Assembly: GCA_030544235.1 (NCBI GenBank) | Contig: CM060463.1 | Span: 14,015,190 to 14,079,189, forward strand | Direction of reading: 5' to 3' | DNA length: 64,000 bases | Source of the DNA: Lepturacanthus savala | Taxonomy: Eukaryota > Chordata > Actinopteri > Scombriformes > Trichiuridae | In this document: piece by piece, positions 51,771 to 63,735 of the stretch | Position numbering within the stretch: the first letter of the stretch is position 1 | How the letters are laid out: each line of letters opens with the position of its first letter | The notes under the pieces: model-generated | The model's database searches: none | Seen by the model: the letters and a program-made list of their open reading frames with translations, nothing else | What the model was told of the DNA's origin: nothing | Program-made: the position numbers and the translations under genes

Positions 51771-51989
51771 TAGCCTAGCTGGGGGCTGGACGTCGGTCAT
51801 TCACCATTCTTTGGCGAGGTTCTTGTAAGCCCTTTTGATTTCAGCCTGACTGGCGCTCCTGCTGACTCCCAGGATTTTATAGGGGTCATATTCAGAAGCT
51901 GCTCCCACCAGCTGCTCACCCACAATAAGCAGAAAGATGAGCAGAGCTGGATGTGTCCCAGGACGTCGGCTGTTTCTCCTCGCCGTCAT
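43258..51989 (-). CDS. dnajc16: DnaJ homolog subfamily C member 16 (ERdj8)
   Basis: ER-associated J-domain protein with a thioredoxin-like fold, reported as ERdj8 in autophagosome size control. Fifteen coding exons with consistent phases: 51989-51805, 51604-51538, 51414-51269, 50330-50155, 48569-48385, 48256-48152, 47999-47841, 47723-47593, 47412-47235, 46393-46211, 46116-46040, 45604-45524, 45329-45240, 44466-44296, 43753-43258 (809 aa; human about 782). A signal or anchor segment lies at 13-30. The J domain begins at YDPYKILGVSRSAS, with HPD at 63-65. A thioredoxin-like CxxC is at C171-C174 (WCFAC). A transmembrane helix spans about 534-557 (LSLIFSALFILFGTVII). After it come VEVTELTDITYTSNLVKLRPGH and ALNGHKKYFCLF, as in other vertebrates. 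The tail has an arginine-serine-rich stretch at about 730-750 that I do not recall in the human protein. It ends with LGLWMERLMEGTL. Confidence 0.96.
43860..44085. repeat. Dispersed repeat, MITE-like (copy 2), in dnajc16 intron 14
   Basis: Shares word order with the block at 3840-4290 but is shorter inside, suggesting an internal deletion relative to that copy. It is flanked by TTTACATGGCAC on the left and GTAAATGCACTGAC on the right. Confidence 0.5.
46685..47150 (+). mobile_element. LINE 3' end (C-terminal reverse transcriptase ORF and tail)
   Basis: Plus-strand translation at 46690-46800 reads SFFYKSCKLWNSLPPEIKS then a K/L-rich end, the standard C-terminus of fish non-LTR elements. An AT-rich 3' tail follows, ending near AAATAAATAAAATAG. 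It is inserted antisense in a dnajc16 intron. Confidence 0.7.
49322..49618 (+). mobile_element. SINE-like retroposon with exact 13-bp target-site duplication
   Basis: A 297-bp body carries the words TTTGCATGTTCTCCC, CCACAGTCCAAAAACATGC, GACTCTAAATTGCCC, CTGGGATAGGCTCCAG and a GAATGAATAAATGA tail, a very common fish retroposon 3' module. It is flanked on both sides by the identical 13-mer ATTTTTCAGCCAT (49309-49321 and 49619-49631), which proves retroposition. It lies in a dnajc16 intron. Confidence 0.9.
50085..50105. repeat. (TG)n microsatellite
   Basis: Short TG run immediately downstream of a dnajc16 exon (minus strand). Confidence 0.8.
50478..50944. mobile_element. hAT-like non-autonomous element
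   Basis: The left end CAGGGTTCCCACTCCT and the right end, read in reverse as CATGGTTCCCACGCCT, form a 16-bp inverted repeat with two mismatches. The 467-bp body is AT-rich and non-coding, with inner repeated words (TTTTCCAGG, TTTCAAGGAC). ATCTAAAT occurs just outside both ends, but four bases off register on the left, so the duplication is uncertain. Confidence 0.6.
51700..51768. repeat. (TG)n microsatellite, long
   Basis: About 34 TG units between the first two exons of dnajc16. Confidence 0.95.
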
Positions 51990-53697
51990 CTTCCTCCAAC
52001 GTTAACGTCAATTCAGTTACGCTAGCTACCGTTTACTGTTACGGGGCTGCCCGGCAAAGTCCTGTTATACTGCTATGTTACGGATTTATAAGTCAAGATA
52101 AGACCGAGCATTATCGGATCTGCTGGCGTTTTAAATGATAAGTATAGAAAAAGACGACATACTCGTGTTTTACTACGATGAGGCCATTATTTTCCTAGCT
52201 AATGCTGGACATTTACTAACCGTCAGTGTCATGTCCGCAATGAAATAGAGAGCTTCCGGGTACAATTTCAAAATAAAACCTTCATATATCTAATTTATTT
52301 ATTTATTACATTCAATAAACAACAAAACAAAAATGAATGCAAGTAGACAAGCACGCAAAAAGTATATATAAAAGTAAAAAAAATCACAAAACACACAAAA
52401 CATAACAAAAGGGGATAACAAAAAATACATGCGACCCTAATGAGGAATAAGCGGGTATAGAAGATGACTGAAACAAACTAGGCTACACAATTCACTAAAC
52501 ATGTATTTTATTTTGAAGCTAAAATGTATAACTTCCGGTCGTTTTCTTGTCTCTCCTGAACTTGTCGCTCGCTTTAGTAACGCGCATGCGCAGGTTAGCA
52601 GCTGTTCCTGCTGCACTATATTTGTCTCCATAGAGATCTACAGAACACCACTCACCCGACGCTGCTGCCCAATGAGCCGGCGTCTCCACACAGCCGCCAT
52701 CTTGTGTCGGTGCACTCGCTCCCTTAGAGCATTATACTTACGGTGGATAAACTATTAAAATAACCATGACTTCCTCAATTTTCAAACGACTTGGTTTGTT
52801 ATAAACGTCACTAATGTAGCTATGCGCTATATACTTATAAGTATGAATAATTATAAGTATGAACTTCATGACAATAAATGAAAATAAATGAATGAAAATT
52901 AAATGAAAATAATAAATGTAAATATTCACTCATTCTGTAAACCAAACCGTTTGGAAATTGGTCAAAATTTCGGCGAGTTATGGCTATTTTCGTGTGTTCA
53001 GATCTCTCACTTTATTACGGTTAGAGAACCGACTTGCAGCCAGAGCTGGACCGTCACAATATGGCCGCCGTTGAGGGACGTCAGCACGTAACGCTGTATA
53101 CCCTCTTGGTTGTCACTATCACTTGTCCTTTTTCCTTTTTTCCCTGCTTAAATATATTGCCAGGCCACATGTCATAATCAAATAACTAAGTTTATTCACA
53201 GCCTTCTTACTTGTATATGGATTTAATATGTAAGTGTGGTGCCATCTCTTGGCAATCATGGTTAATTTACATTTGTGTAGAATAAAAATAATTATCAGAC
53301 TAATAACAATTAGTGTAACAAAACCCAAAGCCCATATCTCTGTGTATTGTGCGTTTTAATTCTCTTAACTCGGGGGCTTCACTTCCGTTTCCTCTCCGTC
53401 CGTCCACTAGCTTCACGGTCCGAGAGGAAAACATGAACGCGTCGATACGTGGTCCAACTCACCGGCAGCACGCGACACAACCCTTTTATCGTGACCCGAA
53501 CCGCCATCGCCGCTAATCGGAGTGGTTTCCCTTCTCATGTTGTGGACCAACATGAGTAACCTGAGTGCTTTTACTTTCAGCGCAGCGAGCTCTCAAAGTG
53601 CGCAGAGGCTCTTCTCCCGGTAGCTAACGCTAGCGCCGCGAAGCTGCTGTCTGGCCCGAATCGGCTCCCATTCACGGACACGTCTCTGTTAGCGAAG
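51990..53697. promoter_or_regulatory. Promoter region between dnajc16 and b3galt6, with NRF1/YY1/ETS-type sites
   Basis: The two genes diverge from here. ETS-type CTTCCGG occurs at about 52254 and 52531. A perfect NRF1 palindrome GCGCATGCGC is at 52582-52591. A YY1 consensus GCCGCCATCTTG is at 52693-52704, with an opposite-facing ATGGCCGCC at about 53061. ACTTCCG lies near 53385, before the non-coding first exon of b3galt6. A fragment of the same retroposon 3' end seen at 49.6 kb lies at 52431-52470. No protein-coding exon is visible. Confidence 0.5.
52431..52470 (+). repeat. 5'-truncated SINE-like 3' end
   Basis: GCGACCCTAATGAGGAATAAGC..GGTATAGAAGATGA matches the end of the retroposon at 49322-49618 with two or three differences. 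Only the 3' tip remains. Confidence 0.75.
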
Positions 53698-53947
53698 GTA
53701 ACCAGCGGATCCTCCTGATTTTAAAGTTACTTAACGCGCAGTCGTGACATGTTTACATTGCACAGCTCAAATACTAAGCCTGCGAAAGTATGGAAGTGCA
53801 GCGGACTGGTAATAGCACTAATACCAGTAGTAAACATTAGCTGAATTCAGCTAAAACACAACAATAGGTTTTTGCCACCAAATCGATTGACTACAAATAA
53901 TTGTACACGTTGTATGTCTGTAAACGCAACAGCAGTAGGCTGAAATA

Positions 53948-54303
53948 TACACTACCTTTAAAAAGTTTGGGGTCACCCAGACAATTTAGTGTTTTTCATG
54001 AAAAATGACACTTTTATTTACCACCACGAGTTGTAAAATGAATAGAACATTTTATCACATTATCCTTCTGACGCAATGAGCAAATACATTGTACCATTAG
54101 AACACTGAAGTAGTTGCTGGAAATGGGCCTCTATACACCTATGTAGATATTGCACCAAAAACCAGGCTTTGCAGCCAGAATAGTCATTTACCACATTTGC
54201 AATGTATAGAGTGTATTTTTAATTAGTTTAAAGTTACCTTCATTTGAAAAAAACAGTGTTTTATTCCAAAAATAAGGACATTTTTGAAACAGTAGCGAAT
54301 GTA
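53948..54303. mobile_element. Internally deleted Tc1-like element (copy 2)
   Basis: Begins TACACTACCTTTAAAAAGTTTGG and GGTCACCCAGACAATTT. The right end is degenerate (TTTGAAACAGTAGCGAATGTA). It lacks most of the middle still present in copy 1 and has no transposase frame. It lies in the 5' UTR intron of b3galt6. Confidence 0.8.
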
Positions 54304-54532
54304 CAGTGTTATTACTGTTTCTGTCATGCATATATCAAGCAGATTATACCTGTAAACCATGCTACACGTACTAAATGGAGAAGTATTCTTATACTTTGCT
54401 TGTTTTCTTTCAGCAACCGGATGTTCCCTGGTGAAAGATCCAGAAATATCTGATATTTTCTGATATAATTGATATTTGAATTTATTTAATATTAACAGCG
54501 TTTTGTATATTTTCTTTTTTTTTCTCAGCATC

Positions 54533-55552
54533 ATGAATCTTTTGCGTCTAGTGTGCCGTCACAAGACGGCCCTGGTCATTGGCACTGTGTGCAGCTTCGC
54601 TGTAGTCCTTCTCTTTTTGGCCAAATGCACCTCGGAAACCCTGAAACAGGGCCACGCGGGTCCTCCAGGCCTCGCCCCCCGTGCCGTCGCGATGCAGCCT
54701 CGTCCGGACCAGCATAACCCCTCCTCCGCATCCAAAGACCTGTCGGCGTTCCTTGTGGTCCTCATCACGACCGGACCCAAGTACACGGAGCGCAGGAGCA
54801 TCATCCGCAGCACCTGGCTGGCCAAGCGGGACTCTGATGTCCTGGCCATGTTCGTGGTGGGGACTCAGGGCCTTTCCGGCGACGACCTTCAGAACCTTAA
54901 CGTTGAGCAAGGGCGACACAAGGACCTGCTCCTGATGCCCGACTTGAAAGACTCCTACGAGAACTTGACACTGAAGCTGCTTCACATGTACTCTTGGCTG
55001 GACCAGAATGTGGAGTTCAAGTTTGTCCTCAAAGCGGACGACGACACGTTCGCTCGCCTGGACCTGCTCAAAGAGGAGCTGAAGGGGAAGGAGCCCAGCC
55101 GGTTGTACTGGGGCTTCTTCTCAGGGAGAGGGCGAGTGAAGACAGGCGGGAAGTGGCGGGAAAGCTCCTGGGAGCTGTGCGACTACTACCTGCCCTACGC
55201 ACTGGGCGGCGGCTACGTCCTATCGGCCGACCTGGTCCGGTACGTCCATCTCAATGCGGGCTACTTCAAGACGTGGCAGAGCGAGGACGTGTCGCTGGGC
55301 GCCTGGCTGGGGCCGACAGACGTCCGACGGACGCACGACCCCCGCTTCGACACGGAGTATAAGTCCCGCGGCTGCAACAACAAGTACTTGGTGACGCACA
55401 AGCAGAGCTTGGAGGACATGTTAGAAAAGCACCAGACGCTGCAGAGGGACGGCAGGCTCTGCAAGGAGGAGGTGAAGCTGCGGTTGTCGTACGTGTACGA
55501 CTGGAGCGTCCCGCCCTCACAGTGCTGCCAGAGGAAGGACGGCATTCCTTAA
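54533..55552 (+). CDS. b3galt6: Beta-1,3-galactosyltransferase 6
   Basis: Golgi GT31 enzyme that adds the second galactose of the GlcA-Gal-Gal-Xyl linker on proteoglycans. It is a single uninterrupted coding exon of 339 aa (human 329), as is usual for this gene. The start [11 protein letters not shown] was chosen over an upstream in-frame ATG at 54476 because TTTCTCAG (to 54528) is a 3' splice site four bases before it. A non-coding first exon ends at 53697 (GAAG before GTAACC). It is a type II membrane protein: anchor at about 12-30, stem to about 70. The DxD-type metal site is A168-D169-D170-D171; [12 protein letters not shown] (192-203), [11 protein letters not shown] and EDVSLGAWL (251-259) are conserved, with one N-glycosylation sequon at N144. 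The end [13 protein letters not shown] matches the vertebrate protein. An AATAAA occurs 49 bases after the stop, though later signals are possible. Confidence 0.97.
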   Translation: MNLLRLVCRHKTALVIGTVCSFAVVLLFLAKCTSETLKQGHAGPPGLAPRAVAMQPRPDQHNPSSASKDLSAFLVVLITTGPKYTERRSIIRSTWLAKRDSDVLAMFVVGTQGLSGDDLQNLNVEQGRHKDLLLMPDLKDSYENLTLKLLHMYSWLDQNVEFKFVLKADDDTFARLDLLKEELKGKEPSRLYWGFFSGRGRVKTGGKWRESSWELCDYYLPYALGGGYVLSADLVRYVHLNAGYFKTWQSEDVSLGAWLGPTDVRRTHDPRFDTEYKSRGCNNKYLVTHKQSLEDMLEKHQTLQRDGRLCKEEVKLRLSYVYDWSVPPSQCCQRKDGIP

Positions 55553-55606
55553 CGCTTCTCCTTTTGACGAAACTGAAGTCCACTACAAGTTTGGAGAAAA
55601 AATAAA

Positions 55607-58049
55607 AATAATAGCTGATAATGTTCCTCAGCCAATTCTCAATCGTTAGACCATTTAAAGCTGTGAAGCAGGTACTAGATATGATAGTAAAAGTTGTCAC
55701 GATGTTATAAACCCTGTTTCAGGTTTATCTCCATTCAAACCGAGCAGGTCTAGTTCCAGAAACATTGTGAATCAGATGTGCTCTAATGTGGTTTCAATGG
55801 TGAGAAACTAACTAAAAATGGACTTTTTTGTTGTATTTTCACAAACATAAAACAGATTTTACTATTCTGAAACAGGGTTTTAAACATTTTTTTAGCATCT
55901 CTGTTAATCTCGTACAGAGTTATTTTTGTTTTTTTTAGTTCCAATGTCAAGGTCTATCATATTGAGGAGAAAAAGCAAATGAGTATTTTTTCTTCCTTTT
56001 TTTTCTCCCATAGCATAAAGGTTTCACAAAAAGGAAAATGGGGTTTAAACATTCTCCATGTTAATCCTGTCCAGGTTTGACAGGTAAAATACTTACACCA
56101 CATCAGTGGGCTCTGTTACAAGATGGATAACATGATGTGAGATTACATTTTTAGGATATTGTGATATGGCAGAACGTTTCTGAACTTACCAGACCGTTGT
56201 TGGCATTCTGTTCGCCTTTACCGGCTTATTTATTATACTCATGTTACTGACGGTTATTTCTTTTTGTCTAAATATTTGAGGAAAGCAATAATTTGATAAT
56301 TAATATTTGTCCTTATAAAATTATTGCAACATCGGTATCGAGACATTTAGTAAAAAGTGGTATTTGAATTAGTCCATACTGCCAAGCTATAGTCTGGGTG
56401 AAGATAAAGTAATAAAATAAAGGAAGAGGTGTGAACAACACTAGAGCTTTTAATACTAAGTTTCTCAACTTCTAATTGGTGTATAGAAGAGATTTGGCTG
56501 AGAAATATTGTTCCTTAACTCAGAAGCAACGAGTCAGAATCCAACTCTCATGTCTTTATGAGCTCCTTTGGCCTTTTCATTTGAACCCACGATCAAGTCC
56601 GTGCTCTCCTTCCCGCCAGCTGACCATATTGGTGGCCTGTTTCTCTCCACTGTCAGTGCGTCTCTTGCTGTACCTCTTGCTAAATATGTTCAAACACATA
56701 TTTTACAGTCCTTTCAGTGTAGTAGCTAGTACACTAACAGATGGGAAACTCTTACCCTGCCATGTCTAAATTTTTCTTTTTTTTTTTGTGAAAGCATTTT
56801 TGTTGTGATTTATTTATTGTTAATTTATTATGCAGCAAACCCAACACACTGGTATTAGGTCAGGATCGAGCCACAGTGGATGTGGTTGCTGCTCGTGAGT
56901 AGAATTTTGTATTTATGAATATGTTATAAGCATAAAACTCATTAATGGACAAGAAATGTTCACTTTTTCAATGTAAAGCTTTTGTTTACAGTCAACAGTC
57001 CACAGGGCGATTCGTGTTCGGAGTTGCACAGAATGTGCAAGAGAAAATAGTTGAATGTGTTCTATTCAGCAGTAGGCCTTCTTGTTTTTTATATGAGATG
57101 ATATCTACATTTCCAGAGCAACGGCCACACTTGAGGAGGGCAGTACGTTTACTGTGCAGAGATATCAAGTTTGTTTGTGAATGGTCTTTCAACATAGATT
57201 CAGACTGAAAAACTTGATGCAAACTACCAGCTGGCACTTGGTCACTTTTTTTTACATGAGAAACATGAGTTTAAATATCATCGATGGTTATTTCTTTTTT
57301 TATTTTCTTTTCCTGATGTTAGCCTGTCCCAACCCAAACTCACCTTGTGATGTCAGTAGCTGTGTCCCAAAGCTTTGACATAATGTGCAGCAGTTTTGAT
57401 CATTGGCTACATTATGCTGGGGTTCTGGTTAAATAATTAAGAAATGCTGCAAAAGAAAAGTCATTTTTATGACTGCTGTTTTATTTTTACATTTTTTTGT
57501 GAATGAAACATTTTCTCACTGTTGTCACTAGCAGATTCTGATTCAATAAGACTTACGTTTCAGTGTTTGTTTTTACGTACATGGTGAACCTCCCTGGATG
57601 TTTTATTAAAAATTTGAAATGCATTTTCTCGCCTATATTCGCTTTGTATAGAGTGTTTCCATAACCGTTTTCATTCTTTATAGACAGCAGAAATGCAAGA
57701 AGACACATTTATCCTTTTTGTAACATGATAAAACACAGAAACTTAATTTTACATAGTTTTTAGTGTAACATACATACTTTTAGGTTAGAGATTCACATAA
57801 GTAAATACATTTTATACTGTGAAACATAACAGGAGGATTTTAAGACTCCAAACCACCATCTGAATTAATGTGGTTAAGTCTGACTCAGAATTAGAGATGA
57901 ATCCTGAATATTCCAATCTGAAGTATAAAGGTTTTTATGTGATCACAATTATTGCTATTTTAAAAACTGTCAGTCAAGGCTGTGGTTGCCAATCATAGAT
58001 GAACAACAGGAACAATTTCAGGAGCCCCATGTTCCCTTAGTTCTCTTAA
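55607..58049. other. Convergent 3' regions of b3galt6 and the FAM107-like gene
   Basis: AT-rich non-coding DNA. Part must be 3' UTR of b3galt6 (plus) and of the FAM107-like gene (minus; TTTATT at 57480 and 57602 give AATAAA on that strand). No open frame resembles a known protein. Confidence 0.5.
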
Positions 58050-59717
58050 TCACAAGAAACGAGTCTGGATATGCTTCAGGGTTCCTCTCACACGTAGAAA
58101 CTCTGGCACGTCACTCTCACTCCTCTTCTCCTCCTCCGGCTCGTACTGCACAACAGAAAACATCCCCGCTTGAATATTTTCTTTAACAAGTACCTACACG
58201 CTAGCTCGCTTAGACCCAATAAATACATGAAATCTGTCCCAGATCCTGTGGTTTTCCCATAGCCCAGGGCTCACTTACAACATGCGTTCTGTGCTGTCTT
58301 CTGCGAATCCTCACTTCCGAGTCAGTGGGAGGATGGAGGCCAGGCTCCCTGCACTTGTGCTGCTCCCGCTGTTTGTTTCCCAGCGCGCTTTTTCTGATCA
58401 GCAGACCTCTGAGGATACACAGACGAACAAATACTGATGAGGATGCATCACTTGATTAACAGTTTGGTGAAATAGGAGTTTATTATAGCAACGATTCAAT
58501 TCAATACTGATATAACACAGTTATCAATAACAAGGTATTGTTTGAACCCTTAGCACTGGCATAGGAAATTCCTAAAAAACCACAGCAAAACAGTGATAGT
58601 TCCGCAGCTGAAATAGGGTGTAAACTGAGATGGGTGAAATGTTGTGTGTTCAACAAACCTTCTCAGTGAAACCTAACTGATATGCAGCATATTTTGCTTT
58701 CTCAGACACATTAGCGTGACAACGCTGCTGCTTTGTTGAGAGACTAAAAGTGATCTGCAGTGAGGTGTGGTGTCTTTGTCTTGATCTGTGTTAAAACATC
58801 AGCTAAGCATGCTGCTTATCCCCCTCCCCTCCCAGCCACAGCAGGAAACACACAGAGGAAGGAGAAACAACAACTAAAGAAAGAGTCTACCTTAAGATAC
58901 TGTATTATAAAACCATCTGAATAAATCTTATTTGGTATTAGATTTGTGTGCAGACCTGTAACAGTGAGCCGATCATAAGCGGCTCAGTGTTTTCCTACCG
59001 CAGCTCTTGCTGAAGGGCTTTGTGTTGGGGAGAAGCCAGGACTGGATTTGGCAGCTTCCTGGGCTTGATAAGGTTATCGCCCTCCTGGTTTTGACTCTCA
59101 ATCGGCTGATGAGGAGGGACAGTCCTGCTCCGATGCCTCTCTGACACGCATAAACACAGGCGCAGCACACACAGTACGATATAAACTATATCTTCAAATT
59201 AATACGTATTAGTAGTTATCACAAGAGCAGTTGTTAAATTGATGTCGACTGAAGATAATTTGTTTCATTAGATAAATGAACTTGACTTTAAACATAACTA
59301 TTTTTATTTTTCTACTTACCTCTTCTATTTTGAGGGCCCATTTCTTGTGATACCTGAATGTAGAATAGACTTTGTCATTTTAAGTTTGTATGTATGACTT
59401 AACCCCAGCAGACCCTTCATCACTCCTCAGCACTTATACAACAGAATAAACATTTCTCAACACAGCAACGCAAACAAAGAGTCATTCATGTATTTAAAAT
59501 AACATAATTTGGGACAAACTGAGCCAAGAACAGACATCACACTATCACTTGACTCTAAACAGAGGCATAGCCAATTCAGACCTACTGATTTAGATGAGGC
59601 TTATAAAAAAAAATGAATTGAAAAATGAATCATCATGCATCAATGTCGGCATTTCCCCACCTAACAGCGTGAAAGTGATAAAACCAGTCTCACCCGTGGT
59701 CTCTGGTAAAGGCGCAT
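58050..59717 (-). CDS. FAM107-family protein, divergent
   Basis: FAM107 proteins are small, actin-associated and stress-responsive. Five exons join in phase: 59717-59694, 59353-59320, 59140-58999, 58408-58279, 58145-58050 (141 aa; FAM107A 144, FAM107B 131). Two blocks identify the family: NLIKPRKLPNPVLASPQHKA with LQQELR (exon 3), matching the ELIKPKKLLNPV...LHRELL region, and DVPEFLRVRGTLKHI (exon 5), matching the APEFxKVRxNLRRI end. The middle is basic (RIRRRQHR) and lacks the usual LLMNxKRGL and the glutamate/lysine-rich coiled coil. The upstream start MRLYQRPR splices in frame to VSQEMGPQNRR; if that exon is not used, the ATG at 59341 gives 129 aa. All junctions are GT-AG. The paralogue (A, B or a third fish form) cannot be decided by eye. 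Confidence 0.75.
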
Positions 59718-61446
59718 CTTTGAAAAGAAAGATGTGTTGAAGTCTGTTCTCTCAAAAACAGAAGCAACAGAAGCTCCCTGCTGTCATCAGGCTGCACAGC
59801 AAGTGGCTGATCTGAACAGGTGTGCAACACTCTCCTGTCATCAAATCTTATTACTGTCTTACAACCCTTTGTTCCAACCTTGTTCCCTTCAGGAGGGACT
59901 CTACTGTCGTCTCTGTGGCATGAACAGCAGGCAAGATTAGGATAATATGAAGATTAGAGTAATGCACCATGATAACGAAAGCAATAATGGCTTTTGTATC
60001 ACTATTTTGCGGATCTGAAGACTCTAGACTTTGAATCTGACAGAATACTATTTTAATGAGCACATCGTATGAATCCTTTATTGGTTATATCTCCATTATG
60101 AAAAATGTAAAAAAAAAAATAAAATAAAGATGGAGACTTGTTTTTTCTGCATTATTAGTGTAGCATACACTGCCATACTGCCTTGCCTTCAAAATATATA
60201 GAAATCTCATTTTGTCAATCCAAAACAGAGGACACAAAGAAGTGTTATAGATCCAGTGGAGAAATCATTGTAGTATTGGGAAATGACTTGAAAATAATTG
60301 GAAAGTACAAATAACGACAATTGCTTTGACTGCAAGTGAAAATGATCAAGTTTTAATGCTCAGCATTATGCAAAATATGGAATATGAAAAAGCACCCCTA
60401 AATACCTGATATACAAAAATTACTAAAAAAGTGAATCCTATTAATTTAAATATTCAATACAATGATCACAATGCATCTTATTTTATTACAACTTGATCTG
60501 TTAGAAAATAGAAAATTTGCACAAAGAGGTTTTCATGGTTAACCTCTGCACAAGCAGCACAAACAGTGCAGGCACCATTCTCATGCGCCCTCCTAATGTG
60601 CTGAAACTGTATATGTGTTAACAGATAGTGCTGCAGAGAGACTACATTTTTGCAGTGCATATTGTTCCATGGTGCACCTCAGGATATGAGGAGGAGGTGG
60701 CTGTATGGTGGTGTCAGCTCATTGTTGTGTGGGTGGAAGTACAGTTTAATCCTCATCTTTTCCTTTGCTGCAGCCTGTGTCCCGGCCTTTTTATTTTATC
60801 AGTTTGCTAATCCTGCTTTTGTATTACACCTGCTGTAAATGCCCCAATGTTACATCCTAAAAGTTGATGTATGCAATGAAAAAAAGGAGTGTCCCTAAAT
60901 GTGTATGTGTGTAATATCAGGCCTGTTCATTTGTTAGTGATACATGTTCCATTACTTTACATTGCCTCTCCAAATATGATTAGCTTTGTTATTTTGTGTT
61001 ACTTGGTGATTTAAAAAAATATGAATAATTGAGTTTAATATGTTCAAAATGTGTCTCTATTTTATAAGATCATTCCCAGGAAAAACAAATAAATGCTTGG
61101 ACAAAGAGATTATTTTCCTGAGTATTCATAGTAAATTAATTTTATGGGAGGAGTGCATAACATAAAAGTATGAAATATTTCATGTTTGAACTGATTACAA
61201 TAAGCTGTTATAAAAAATTCAGACGGCCACATGGACCTGTGAGGGTTAGATTCCGGTAGATGGCAGTAAATCTGTCTGAACAGCAACAAACAAAAAATAC
61301 GTAGAAGAAGTAAACCAGTGAAACCGGAAATGTCAACCAAATGACTGCGAAGTAGACTGGTTTATCTCCACTTCATAATACAGGATGGACTGCTAAAATA
61401 AAGGAAGATACAGTCATATAACATCGGCAACGTGCAAACTGCAAAT
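59718..61446. other. Intergenic between FAM107-like gene and tmem167b
   Basis: AT-rich, no exon recognised. An ETS-type ACCGGAAAT at about 61321 just upstream of tmem167b suggests its promoter. Confidence 0.5.
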
Positions 61447-63735
61447 ATGACAAATGGTAAGTTTACTCAATTCAGAAACGAGCTAAGAACTGACGTATGT
61501 AAGGCTACTTATTAGACGGAAGGCTAACGTGGAAGCTAACATTAGCTTAGCTGTAGACGTGGCCCTGAAAACACTGTCAGTCTGTGAGCACCTGACCTAA
61601 TTCTTCTTTGCTCGTTTTATAACAGCCTATAATTTACAAAGTCACCGCACAGGCGGTTAAACATGTGCATTCCGACCTGTTTATGCTGCTGACATCGCAT
61701 TATTTTCAGGGAATAGGGTAACTGGCTAACTAGCTTCGGCTAGGACAGCGGTGGCTAATGCTAAAGATGCCAGATAATCACACAAACATTTGTCTTCCTT
61801 GTGTCAGCATGAATCTGCTGATGAAAATGCACCAAACTTACGTGTTATGATGCTGCAACTTCATAATTTTCAACAACACTGATTGTAGAATTAGAGAAAT
61901 ATCCACTTCAACCCTGAATAATATTGTGTTCTGATTTCTTTACATAGTTTTGCTAATAGTTACCACAAAGCAGCCGTAGCAGGAGTAGACGTCAGTATCA
62001 GAACTTTAAGTGATGCCAATCAGGTGATAGTTTATTGAAACAGAAATCTCTCCTTTAGTTAGTTTTCTTTCTTTTTGGATATTTGATTACCATTAAGATA
62101 TATAACCATATTCCTGTAAAAAAGGCAATTGTAAGTAAGGTCTATCTACACACAATAAATATATACCTTTCATAAAGTATGTATACCATACATTATTTAA
62201 ATTATGCTAAATTGATAATATAGATGTGTATTTTGTTTCCACTGTATATAATGAATTCAGATGACCAAGGTACTTTTGTAGATTACTAGAATCAAAACAT
62301 AGAAAATGTACATGAACGTAGGTATAGCTTTGATGTTTCTGTCTATAAAGAAGCTAGATTTAATGTACTGATTTATCAATGATTAATTGAGAAGGCATGC
62401 GATTAAATAAGCATTTCTTCTTCTCTCTTCTTTTCAAATGTTTGATAAATGATCATATTTTTGACAATCTTAGATATTTGTTCTACACCATGCTTTGTGT
62501 TATTACATAACATTTTATACGTCTTATTTTGCATACATGGCCGAAATAAATTCATATGTTCATTCAGTAGTTCCAGGATTTGTTTATGAATTTTTTAACC
62601 AAATGTTGTCTTTATTTTTCTATAGTGAGAAAACGTTTGCACTTTATTGCATTACAGAAGTAGTGTGTGTTTCAGGAAGTATTTTTCCTTTAATCATCGT
62701 AGAATTGCAACATAAGCCAGTGATATTCGGCTTTCATTATTATTCTATTCCAATTTTCTTTGGTCTCTCTATTTTAATGCAGCTTTTTGTTATGCATTAC
62801 ACTGGACTGTGTGATACCACCCACTCCTTTCTCCATAGTGTACTCTTTCGATGGCATCCTGGTGTTCGGGCTGCTGTTCATCTGCACGTGTGCGTACCTC
62901 AAAAAGGTGCCTCGCCTCAACAGCTGGCTGCTGTCAGAGAAGAAAGGAGTGTGGGGAGTCTTCTACAAAGGTAGGTACAATACATTACACTTTAACAATA
63001 TTTAGATCCGAGACACATCTGTGATTTAATATATAAAATTAAAAACAATGCTTTTAGAGAATTTATCTGAAAGAATCCAATCAATCAAATAGTCCTACAT
63101 CTTCTTTTTTTCTGGTAATTTTTCAGGTATTTTATTCAATGGATTAGCCCAAAACATACATAAATACATACTTTCATACATACTTTACATGGCCAAATTT
63201 GATTTACCATGAACCTTTAATGAAGTAATCACATTCAGTGTTTGGTTAAGAATCTGTAACAGTCAATGACCCACATACAGCAGCAAACTCCCTGATGCTC
63301 GGCTCAGCCTGTGCTGCACATTCTTCAGTTTTTGCTTGTTTGGGGCTTTTTGTTTCCACTCAGCAGAATATGCTCAGTTGGATTTAGGTCAAGAAAATGT
63401 AAACCATTTTTTAAGGTCAACATCATACCTTTTTTTTTAATTTATTATCTCAGCCATTGTTTTATGTTGAGTCTAATGAGCTGCAGTACAGGACCTCAAC
63501 AACAGTGCACTGTACGTCTTAAGGCATTTTTTTATTGGTGCATATATATATTCAACACACATCTGTTGACATTGTTTGCTCCACTCATAATTTTTGTAAA
63601 TTTGCCTCTATATTTCTTCATTCATCCTTTCTGATTCTCCATCTCTCCTCAGCTGCAGTAATTGGGTCACGGCTCCACATCGCTGTGGCGGCTTCCTGCC
63701 TGGTGATGGCTGTCTACGTGGTCTTCTTGAAATGA
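61447..63735 (+). CDS. tmem167b: Transmembrane protein 167B (Kish-B)
   Basis: Kish family membrane protein of the early secretory pathway/Golgi. Three exons: 61447-61456 (ATG ACA AAT G), 62839-62970 and 63653-63735, with introns in phase 1. They give 74 aa, exactly the family length. The sequence begins [21 protein letters not shown] (first membrane helix about 9-23), then [20 protein letters not shown] and [16 protein letters not shown]. It ends with a second helix ([17 protein letters not shown]) and a lysine. MTNVYS and [17 protein letters not shown] distinguish it from TMEM167A. The first exon carries only ten coding bases and was found through the exact MTN-V junction. The 3' UTR continues past the window edge region at 63736-64000. 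Confidence 0.95.

Noticed and set aside
54548..55700. Several long minus-strand and +1 frames over b3galt6
   Set aside because: GC-rich coding sequence leaves the other frames open; none has a recognisable domain.
62495..62974. 159-codon open frame crossing tmem167b intron 1 into exon 2
   Set aside because: Its second half is exon 2 in the wrong frame, and its first half is AT-rich intron giving a Phe/Tyr/Ile-rich translation without family resemblance. The correct frame of exon 2 gives tmem167b.
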